From positions 1 through 27,847 of the IMG/VR virus record IMGVR_UViG_3300006736_000071: a stretch of DNA of 27,847 nt; one strand, 5' to 3'. This DNA is from a virus. The notes under the pieces were generated by a model, which ran no database searches, had not been told where the DNA came from, and worked only from the letters and a program-made list of their open reading frames with translations. Numbering within the stretch: position 1 is the stretch's first letter; every line of letters begins with the position of its first letter. The translations under genes and the position numbers were made by a program. Below, piece after piece: positions 8,768 through 20,700 of the stretch.

Positions 8768-11700
8768 TATGGTTCATCCTCCTGATCAGGCAGCGGTGGC
8801 GGGATTGGAACATTGCCGGGTGAAAGGGTTTTCCATTCTGGGTTAGTTTCCCCATAAAGCCCTGTTTGTTTGCTGCCCTTGCCAAGCCAAGGTGGAGGTG
8901 CGCCTAAGTTAAGATTCGTTAATTTAACCGGATTAATCAAGCCTGGCCTCCACGCAGGCAAAGTACCTACAAATTCCATGGCTTGAGGACTAGCAGGAAC
9001 AACCGGAACGGGTGGCGCTGCTGGCTGTTCCGCCTCCACCGCTTGCGCCGCCATATGACCAGCGGCCAAAGACCTATAGGCTTGCTCACCAATTATTGCA
9101 TCGGGAACGGACCGAGGAGGCAACATTGGAAAGGAGTCATTTCCTAATCCGACTTTCACATCTATCTTTGCAAGTTCGACCAAACTAAAGAAGTCATAAG
9201 GCCAATTATAGCTGTAATCAGGAATTGTTTTATGGCCACCCTGCGAAAAATTGAAACTAAACTGGTGGTCATCGCTAGAATCAGCAGTAAGCTTGAAATA
9301 ATCTTTCCTGGCCTTTTTCTTAACTTTAAAAACCATCCAGCGCGTGTGCTTTGGTATTGGGTTCCCCCTAAAGAATTCGTTTTCGCCAGTTTCATGCATC
9401 AATACTGACGTCCCTTTCTCTGCGGTAACCGATATGTCAGGCATAACATTTTGCCAGATATTCGATAAGTCTTGTTGAGATAGTTTGTGATGGAACTCAA
9501 AAATATACATTGCATATGGCTCGATACCAGAATCAGTAAGAAAGTCCATATGAGGGGGGAAGATATATCTTTGCATGCGATGTGCCATCTTATTTATTGA
9601 GAGCCCTGGGCCATCTTCACCGGATAGCGCAGCTGAAAATATAGCACGAGATTGGCGAGGTGTATTGCCAAGAGAAAAAAACTTTCGTCGGCCCTTAACA
9701 TCAACAAACGGAATTGCTACGATTGCCTCTGAAATCCACTTCGACTCTGCCAACTCTCCAACCCTCCTTTGCTCGGCTCGGAAGTTGCATGCTTTTAGCA
9801 AAGACCCAACTTGCCCAAGAGACGGATCCGGACCTCGGAGAAGTTGAGAGGGAAAACTTTCTCGAAGGCCAAACCAAATACCGGAATCACCTGTTGGTAC
9901 TGAGCCGTATCCGTTCCAAATACCTATAGGTCGTCGCAAGGGCATGGGGACCACGGCATCCGGGTCGTCTACTTGAGCATGTGTTGTCCACCAATCGCCG
10001 TAGCCATCCAAGGACATGTCAGAATCGGATTCTCCTGGGCCAAGCCCGCCGCCCATTCCATTGGCGAAGTTCAAAGTGGGACATTCCCATTTAGTATGAA
10101 TTACCCACGATTTCGACGCTAGTTGTTCGTCTGCGCGGATTGGGCGTCTGGTTGTGGGGTCATACTGAATTGTTGGAGTTCTAGTTGTTCCAAAAAGATT
10201 TATAGAAGAACTCACACGCATTGCGCTTTTGTTTGCTGCCATATTCCCCATAGTTAGGACTTTCTCCAGCTCGGAAGTGAGCGGCACATTTTCGTTTTTA
10301 TCATAAAAATATGCTGTGCTTTTCGCAACATTAGCTAAAATCTCGTCGAGGCCAAACGCCATGCTCTGGCCTTCCGCCATTTCAACCGCCTCGTGGGGTT
10401 TAAAGGACAGCCGCGCAACAGCAGTTCCATAATAATATGGAGGTGTCGAAGGGGCGTACGCTGGTGCGCCAGCGTTCCATATGCCGCCCATGCCGACGGA
10501 ATAAGCGTGGTCGTGAGGATAAACTTCATAGCGAGGTCCGAAGCCCCATCCGTATGGTTGAAGCCCGTATATGGGTAAGCTTCCATACATCTTGTCGATT
10601 TGGAGTCCTTGATAGCGGAAATGCGCGTTCATATGAAAATCTGGTGTCTTTCTTAAAACTACATCCATGTAATAAGTCGTTCCAGAGGCGAAAGCTTGAA
10701 AATCCGTCTCTCTCGATGACCGAAGTGTGGATAAGGTCTTGCTTTTCAAAAAGAAGTTTGGAACTTCAGCAGCCCAGTTGTTTGCAGCCAAACTATAATG
10801 CGGCTTGCTTTGACCCGACCACGTAGCATAAAAAGAAGATGAACCATAATACGGAGCTGTGAGATACATCCTTCCCTCGGAATCCAACCCCAGTAAGTCG
10901 GTGTCCAGATTATCCGGCGACGGTATCGGCAGATATCGGTCAGGATTAATTAAAGCTTCAAATGGCATTCGCATGTCAGGCGTATCGATAATAGCGTATA
11001 TCGAGCCTGTGGCAGATAGAACATCGCCATGCGGGGTGGGGGACGCATCCCAGTAATTGGTAACTGGTACAATTTCTGCACTACTCGTGTGAACCGGATA
11101 ATCCACCGCAATACCAGACTTAATAGAATTATACATAATACCGGGCGCATAAAAGGGTTGCAAGAGAGATTGCAGTCTTTCCGCGAAATATTTATCACGA
11201 GTGATTCCCTGCCCCGGTGCTTTGCCATAATGGGCTGAAGTTGAACCACTTATAAATGGCGCGTATGATGAAGAGAACAGAGAGGCCAACTGCACCGAGC
11301 GTTGCACGGGATAAAAACCATTATATGGCAAAAGTTTCTTAACTGCCGAACACTTCAAGCTAATACGCCCAGGCGATGCTATATCTTCATGGTCTTCCTG
11401 AATAAAATTGAAGTGATTCATAAAGTCGCTATGGCAATAGTCTTTCCAGAACTGTTCATTATAATATGCGGTATTTTCCCAAGCGCTAAAATCCGTTCGA
11501 CCGAAGTCATCGGGTGCCGATGCGCCTTCTAGCGATAAAAACTTGAAGTTGTTTGTTTTGAAGCCGTTCTCAATATAAAAGTCCATGTGCTCCGATATTC
11601 TAAACTCGGGAATGGTTGTATATTCTTTCGCTATACTTCGGATATCATCGGCGTAAGCTTCATATGAATCAAACCATGGATTTCGACCTGACCAATAATG

Positions 11701-14700
11701 TGTTTTCCAGTTAGAAGGTTGTGGGCCGCGATATGGGAATTTTGTAGCATTATTACCCATGCCGTTAACCGTTAGGGGATATAGTTCCGCATGCCACCCT
11801 TCATCCCATCCATCCCCCTCGGAATACTCGTAGGAACTGAAATGCACCTGTCCCGCCACCGAAAAATGATTGAAGCATAATGAGGCAGTTCCGTGGGACT
11901 TAAAATAAGTATCCGACAAAAAGTGAGCACCATCGGCAGCGCCACGACCACCAGCAAATATTGTAGGTTGGTTGCTTGCCGAATTGCAGTCCCCGTCGGC
12001 GGCCATGTTCCAGAGGGACGCAGTTCCATATGCGATGGTTTTATTACCCAATACCCCAACCACGTCTTGTTCGAGGATCAGATAAGGATCTTCATTATAG
12101 GCAGTTATTTTTATGGCGTGGTCATTAATGTGTTTCACCAATGATGTTATTAGCCAAGAATCGATAAATTGTGTTACCGGATGTGGAGATCCATCTGCAT
12201 AGGAATTGGTAACTGGTACAATTGTGGCGGGGCCAGTCGGGACAAAGTGTGGGCCGTTCGAACCAGGGTCGACCTCGAAATACACCACTGTATTATCGGT
12301 ATCTGTCAATTTTATGGTTTCGGGTGGATTCCAGAAACCGTCGTTCGCACCATATTCAGAACCACAGTCGTCGCGCAGGTCCATTGGATCCGCCCATCCG
12401 CTAAACTTAAGTCTAGCCGTGGCTTTGACCGCTGCGACACCACCAAGAAGGTCAAGGTGGTCATCCGTCACACTACCAAATATAGAACCAATCGTATCAC
12501 GCTGTAGTTCGCCGAAAGTGCCGCCGTATTCATCATAATATGGTATAGACGTGCCTTTCTGCTCGGTATCGTCGTGAGGCCCAAGAGTTTCAACACCATC
12601 AGCACCCCAAGAGGCGCTGCCTGGGAATCCAAAATATTGGTCATCAAGACCATAAAGCCAATTGCGATGACCAGACCCAACATCCAAAGGCCACATGCTC
12701 AACGTGCCTGACCCCAAAATCCACATTGGCTGTTTGGCAGGATTAGCAGCACCGGCAACATTTTCCGGGTTAGCATTATTAAATATCTGGAAACCCATCG
12801 AGTTATACGCGCCATCACCCCTATTTCTATCCCACAAATTATCTTTCCAGAAAGCTCTGTAATTGCCATTGGAGGTTCCCCAAATAGTATTGTAGCTTTC
12901 AGCATATTGTGTGCGGCCCCGAGATTTTGACAAAAAAGTATTAACCTCTTTCGGATAAATTGTTTCGCTATAAGATAAAGACCTGAAAGCCTTAATTGGA
13001 TTTGCGAAGCCAGACTCTTCTCCTAGTAAATAATTGTCCTTAAGAGTATCATAAAGTTGCCTGGGTTGCTCTTGATTGGTGATCAAGTTCATCAAGGGTG
13101 GATTGGCGAAAACCGTGAGGTTATTGCCATACGAGTGTCGAATGGCCAAGTCCTGCGGCATACCATTCGCTAAAGAATCGATTCGATGAACCAGGGGAGT
13201 GTGCTTTATTGTTACTGGCGACTCAATATGATTTGAATGAGTTGAGGCTTTGAGTTCTGTAATTTCTTGTTTTGTGCCACCATAGAAAAGCGTTCTTGTT
13301 GTTGGCGCATCTGAAACAGATATAATGTTATGTTTTCTATGATTCCTCGCAACTGGATGTTCGCCAGTTCTGATTTGTTTCCAACTTGGATAGCCGTATG
13401 GTCCGTTGCGGTGGAGCATGAGGGCGTTAAAAGTTGCGCCAACTCCGAGGGCATCATTGATAGAGGGTACCCAACCCGGCACCCTAAGACTGTCAATCAT
13501 ATCCATGTTGAGATAATTGTTGGTGTCTGGAGAACCAGCGGCATCAGCGAAAAAACTAGGTTGTCCTAAAAAGTTCGAAGATGCAGTAAGAGGTTCATAA
13601 ACCTGAGTATTAATACCTGCAAAATCAGTATATATGGGTTGAGCAGGGGAGAGTAGCTGGTCATTGCCAAATATCCGACTAGAGGCGTAATAACTAGCAT
13701 AAGAACTCGCCGTCACAAACGATGCCGTTGTCAACACATCACACCCAACCTCTTTCTGAGCCGACGCTGTAATCCAAGCATAACCAAATTCATTTGCTGG
13801 AATTGGATGTTGGACAAACCAGTTGTCTCGTGTTTCGAAGCAATCAGTTGCATAGTAATTGGCGGGGAGGTAGATGGTAGTGCTTGTTGCAGCCTTGTAA
13901 CTACCGCCGCCGTCGACAAGATCATAACCGTTCCCAATTGGCGCTGAATCAGTTATAACATCAATGCTATCGCCCAACTTCCACCAAGAAATAAGAGAAT
14001 TTGATCTCTTATCACCCGTAACAAATTTTATTCTCGTTAAATCACCTGGACCGGCTGAATCGTAGCCCGGTAAACGGTAAAGATTGGCGACCTCAGTCGG
14101 GTTCAGTGCTCTGTCCCAAAGAGAAACATCCTGTATATGGCCGACGGGACTAAAATTAGCTTCCTCGGTACCAATCCAGAATTCGTCGACAGTCGCATTA
14201 TACCACGTTGGAGCAAGACCATCGGTGCCCGTGTCGACATACCCAGTGAAGAGTATTTGGTTTCCATCTAAATAAAGCCTCGGATCTTCCGTAATACTAA
14301 GTGTTTTATTGTCCCACACAAGGATAATGCTATGCCACTTGTCGACTTCAATAGTGCCGATGGGGGAGTAGCGAGAACGTCCAGGGGTGCTAGATGGCCC
14401 GTGAAAGGTCTGCACGACAATCCTTTCTTGGCTATCTACGTGGACCTGGAGCGACTTCCCATTCACGCTATCGCCAAACATGAAAAGCTTAGCTACGAAC
14501 CCCGTACTTTCGCCTGTCTTTTTATACCATATGCTAACCGTAAAATTAGTAAAAGTTTCATTTACAGTTGTATTTTTGTAATAATCATCATCATCAAAGA
14601 GGAGCGAAGTCGCCCGATAAGCAGTCAACGTCGGAGTCTGCCTAATATCATAATCTGTGTTGCGGTGAATTTTGTGGAAGGAAGCTGTTAGTGCTGTTGA

Positions 14701-17700
14701 TGCCTCACCAACTGATAAAGTGCTATTCGGCAACGCTCCATATTTAGCACAATGAGCTGTCTGCATCGCATCGAGCGGTGTTCGGACAGCGAGATTACGC
14801 CAAGGGAGCGCATTATAAACAGAATATTTATTTGCAGACTCGTCAATGCCAAAGCCGCCATAAGAATCGCCGGAAGTTTCAGGACCGCCTGGAGCAGAGA
14901 AACGCTCTACAATTAGATGTGGGGATGTGTAGGGCCATGCGTCCGACCCCCCGCCCTCTTCGGTAGGCGGTCCCGCTTCGGGGCCAGCAAATGGTGGAAA
15001 GGTACCGGCGAGGACATTGTAGTCATACTCGGCGAGCATATCTTCATACATCTCCCCATAAAGTAAAAGCGCTTTCCCGAACCCTCGCAACTTTGCATAA
15101 TCATATGTATCAGAAATGAGCGGGCTTTCGACGGGTTGTTGGAGTTGGTCAATCGTCAAGTCAGCTTTGGCCCACGCGCCCGATAACTTTGCATAAAAGG
15201 AATCTCCAGAACCCTGGACACTGATAATTTGTCTTGGGCGATCGTAGTTCCCTGCAAATATATGCGCTGCCGAAGCGTCTAGTTCTGTTGATACTCCCGT
15301 CTCGCTAGAGCGGTTATAACCGTATGCATCCGCGTTTGGGATTGTTCCGTGCCACACCACCGAACGAATGTTTCTAATGTTTACAGGGCGCTTAGCTGTC
15401 TCATCTCGGTAGTATAGGGCGGGCGCATTCCATGGATAGGTGATACCACCATCGGGGTCAATGATGGGACCACCAAGAATTTCTCCATCTTCATGAATTC
15501 TAAATCCCTCGGCCCGATTTTTTTCATTGTGACTCGTGCCCAAGAATGAAGATGTCCCGGCGAGATGTCTATATTGGCGGCCCCCGACGTGTGCCTCCGT
15601 GAACGGACCCTGCATTGGGGTTTCGTTTGATTCCCCATAAGAATCATCATGGAGCCCGAAATACGCTGTAGTACCATCCTGCCCATTGGATGGCACTGAT
15701 GTTACTATATCAGAAGATTGCGAAAAGTATTGGAAAGGCGCTATAAGCATACTTTTCAACGCATTGGCGGGGGGGGTATTTTCCAAGTTCGCAAATCTGG
15801 TTTCGCCAGACCGCCTGATCTTTCTTGTTTCTATTGGTCTAACGTTGTCGGTGCAAGAATACCACGGATCTCCCTTAAGATTGTAATCTGCTTCGGCTGC
15901 TTCAAGATCAAATTTGTACCAATACGATATTGTTGATGACTGATTTCTGAGCGCCGCATAAGTCCAATCAATACCCTTATGATTCATTGGAACATTTGTG
16001 CCGCCGTGCAGGAGCCGAGATGTTTTTAAGTCTAGCTTGTACGGTTTTGAAAATCGCCGAAGAGCATAGGTTGATCCTTTGTATTGTGTCCGAGCGTTAT
16101 ATTCATCTCCGTCCTGTGACAAGTTAAACTGCGCTGCGTTTGGGAATCCGCTGTTCGGGTAATCCGTTGGGTCTGTGTATTCTCCCGTGGCTAGAATTTT
16201 ATTTGTTGTAACATCAGAAGTTAAAATTCTACGGAGGGTGTTCCGGTCAGCATCTACTGAATCATCCGTAGAAGGATTAACAAGAGCCTCGGCTCTTTCT
16301 TTCCACCAAAGACAATTTTCGCCGGTATTATAAAAAAGTGGATTTCCACTGGTATCATAAAAAAGTGGGAGGTTATACGGCGTCATGAGGGTACCGGGTA
16401 GTTCCGATGTCACGACACCACTAGTTGTAGTACCTTCAAACTCATCCATTACTGCGTTGTTGCTGCCAACTTGATCAGGAATAGTAAAATTTGGAGAGGT
16501 TCCTGTCGCACTATCGCCCATTCTCCACCAAGAAACTATATCACTTTGGGCTGACCATGAAGATTTTAAATCCCAAGGTGAACCATTATTATAGAGTGTT
16601 GCAACCTCCGGTGCGCTGAGCACTTTATTGAAAATTACTACCTCATCGATAAGCCCCTTAGCAACATCGTTCGTCGCCGTTGAATAGGCTCGTCCGATAG
16701 CCAAATTGTAAGCTGTTGAATGCATCGCAGTATAGCTACCCTGAGTAATATCATGGGCAGAGTGGGCAGCGCCATTGACATACATGCTAATATCGTCTGC
16801 GTCTCCTCCTCCATTGTATGTGACACAAACATGAGTCCATATATTTTCATAATCCTTCATGGCATTCTCGGTGCTTGATTTCCGTGATATGTAATTTGAA
16901 CCATTCAAATCATAAAGGGCTAATTGCATCCTATAGTTATAATCTGTATTGCCTGTACTATTACGAATTTTCCATTGATATTCATATCCCCCTTTGGATA
17001 AAATCGTAAAATGTTCCGGCCAGTCACTATTGATTTTTACCCAAGCAGCAAACGAAAAAGCCGAATCATCAGACGCGTCCCCAAAGCTTAGATTGTCTGC
17101 ATCTGCTATTGTTAGCTGAGATTCATCATCCACGCCATTAAAAGCGATGGCGCTGCTATTAGAAGTTGGAACCCGAGAAGGGATGGGTGCGTGACCGTGC
17201 TTCCAATCATAAGTTAGTTCGCTGATACCCTTAACGAACGCCACGGGATCTTCCGCTTTCATTTCAAGGGTGGGAAACTTCGTCCAATATTTATTTCTCT
17301 CAAGAATATGACTCTCTACCATGGTCTTTACACCATCAGAGAAGTTCGCTGTTGCAGGCACCAACTGCATCAGCATTGTTGTGAGTGAATCATCAATCCA
17401 TTTATAATACTCAACAAACTTATTAAAGTCAGGCGCATTAGTGACCTTCCTGAAGAAAGCTTCGCGCAATTTACCAAGAGCTTTATATTCCTGACGATAC
17501 CGGTTTGCTGGTTCTCCAATGATGTTGTTAAACTCCACCGTCGTTGCAAACATATTAAGCATTTCTTCTGAAATGGTTTGATACATGCTTTTCTCGATGG
17601 CGAAGTAATGGTTGATTGGTTTACTATCGCGTGTAAAATAATTGTCATCAACATCCAAAATACTGATAGTATCGGGGCCACTCATAACTTCCGGCAGATT

Positions 17701-20700
17701 GGTTTTTGCTGCGTATAAGAAATTCAAATCTACAGCTTTGAGTTCATTTGGCAAGAAATAATCGCCGCGACCTGTGTAGTGATATTTGTATTTATCAGGC
17801 ACGTCCCACTTATCATCGGAGCCGGAAGAAGCATCGACAACGGGAAAAGAACTATCCCAACTTGTGCCACCGTACGGCGAGCCCGGCCCAGGTTCCACCT
17901 CGCCATTACTAGATCCTGTTATGTCCGCAAAATCCCAGTTCAAGAGCAAGGTTTCAAACTGCGGTATAAAAATAGAATCAATGTTTGGGTCGCCACTCTG
18001 ATTAAACAAATGCGAGCTTTTATAAACTCTTTCGCGGCCAAAATTTGTGGGGTCTATGGCGTGCGTCTTGATTTCAGAATCACTAAGATAGTCATCCCAA
18101 ACACGAACTGCGCCAATCTTTACGTCGGAATAATCGAGTATACTACCAGAGAAATTTTGTCTGTGTGCTCCTGCGTAAATCCTTTTGTTGGCATTCATAA
18201 AAGCCGCGCCGTTTGCAGCAGTTAGTGTCCCAGACAAAACAAAACTATTTTGGAATTGATCTAAAGAGGGGTTATAACCCTGAAACTCGATGATGTGATT
18301 GCCGCCAATCTGTGTAGCAAGAGAACCACTTACGTGACGCCCCTCCAATGAACCCGATTCAGGATATACCTTCACGGCAAACAGCCAACGCTCATTATCA
18401 TACACATCCGCGAATTCGCTAGAAGTTAGTGTGGGTATGCCTTCATAACTTGATGTAAGCATAAACCTCGCATCTTTAGAATCTTCTTCCGGTCTTAGTG
18501 CATATATTTGAAAGGATGCTTTATCATCCGACGTTATATCCGCGCCTGTCCAATAAAAATCTTCGTTGGCGCGGGTGGTCGATTTCTCATGACAACCAAA
18601 CAATGAACTTGTCAAATACGGATAATCATACCACAGGTTGGATGGGTGAGTTCTTTCAAATTTAAGTGGAAATACAACATCGGTTTCAAACGTCATTGCA
18701 GAGCCCGTCGCTAAAGCTGTGGAGGCATTGGACGGGTTATCTCCAGGTATATAACTTATAGAGTTTGTGGTGCCCTCGCTGGCCGATTGATACATTGTAG
18801 ACTGAACCCGGTCCGGTTCATTAAAATCAATATATTTGCTCTTGATCGAGGTAGAACGATAATTTGCATCGTCCAATCTATAAACTGTATTATCGGCATA
18901 AAGATTAATTCTAATCAGCTCGTCATCAACGCCGAAGCAGCGAATCAGATTTCTAAAAGATTTCTCAGTGCCCTTCGTTTTATAAATGTAAACGAGGTTG
19001 TTGTAGATGTTTTGGTAAATGGTGTTCTTGATATCGTAAAGTTTTTGGTCAAACTCTCGATATTCATCTCGATTGGCGAGTTGTGCCAATTCACTCGCCG
19101 CCACAAAAATTTCTGGGGCATGCATCCCCATCCCTTCAACCATGTGCTTGGCATAAGGAACTGGACTATTAGAGTAGGGGCGAACCTGAGTTTGAGCTTC
19201 AGTTTTTTCATTTGGGTCGTGAACAATTAATTCTTCATATGGATATTGAATATCGCCAATGGTCGGAATCGCTTGGATTTGAAGATGCATCGTATCCAAG
19301 TAACTTGCAATAATTTGAGTAAGCTTTTTAAGAGTGTCACCTCCCATATCCTGATCTTCGGACGTAATCCATTCCGGCATGGTGTGGTAGAGCGCCGAAT
19401 TATTATTAAGATCCCACTCCATACCGGAGGCTGACATTTCTGTCATAAGTGCAGATACATCGGGATGCCCTGAATAAATAATTGGGTCGTTGAACTCAGT
19501 CAAAGAAGCTGACGATTCAATCATCGCGGAAGATGTTGGGCCTGCCACGCGAGACAAACCAGGAACAAACCCGGTCCAGGCTCCATTAGAGATTCTGCCT
19601 GAATAGTCTAAAACAACTGAATCAGCCACGGCGTTGCCGGTGTTACCCTCGTTGAATTTATAATAAACACCTAAGTCTACTGGTTGTGCCGAACCAGAGA
19701 ATTTCGCTGCATCTGTGTTTGTTCCACCACCAATTTGAGTGAACCAGAATCGACTAATCTCTTGGGCAGTTCTTGCAGTTTTCCAGTAACGAAATTCATC
19801 AACTGATCCCGATAGTTTACCATACCCGTCCACCGCATGAGCTTCAATCAGGGCCGCCGCTTCCGCCTGGTTGGTTGCTGGAAGCCTGAATGCGCCAATG
19901 TTTGCAATCATAGAGCCTGTTACTGGTCCCCACGCAGTCGCTTCAGCTTCTTCAAAGGTTGCAACATATTGACCATCTAAAAACTGATTCCACTCAATAT
20001 AATTCGCACCCGCATCGTTCTGAACCTGCTTAACACTAATAGCAACATGATGCCAATTTCCGTCGAGTATTGCTGTGGATATGGTTGAATCTGGCGTAAG
20101 GGCAGACGAAAGGGAACCAGAATGAATCTCCGCTTTGAAGGTGGCACCCTGCATGCCCATAAAAAATCGTCCATAGGCCGCATCAGATGCCTGGTCCCCT
20201 TTGCCATTCCAAAGGTCAAAAATAGCTTCGATGTCGGTAAGCGCTGAACTAGGAGTTCCAGGCTTTTTTATCCAAAACTCGACAGTCGCGCCTTCGTCCA
20301 AGTCGAGAGCAAGGTTTGAAATACGATTAATCCCAGTTGTATTGTCCCAAACATTTGCTTTGCCGTCCCACGGTTCTGGAAACTGGTGTGATAATTTTTT
20401 TCCACTGTCGGGGTCCGCATGTGGTCCACCCTTTATTTGAACATATTCTGGCGCATCTGAGAGCCCGAAGATGGTGGTCACCTTCGAGCCGTCCCGTGCG
20501 CCCCAACCATCCTGCGTGGTACCACTTACGGAAAATTGAGCGTAACCGCAGGTTCTCGGATAGCGGTGATTGAAAATATATAAATCATAAAAATTGGATA
20601 GATTGAACCACTCAATCTTCTCCGACAAAGAGCCATCATAAGGATACGTTTGATAAATCCTAGAAATAGCATCGGAAGCGTATTGCTCGGCAGAACCATA

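Noticed and set aside
12169-12538. Overlapping plus-strand open frames of 110-112 residues
   Set aside because: Two different plus frames are open over the same bases, which is typical of chance openness opposite a long real gene.
14580-14600. CAT trinucleotide repeat
   Set aside because: It simply encodes an Asp-rich turn (DDDD) in the giant protein. Four units is too short to call a microsatellite of interest.
17779-19230. Plus-strand open frames of 147-148 residues within 17779-18225 and 18787-19230
   Set aside because: They are antisense to the giant gene, have unnatural composition, no ribosome binding site, and lie in an operon that is otherwise wholly minus-strand. They are shadows of the real frame.
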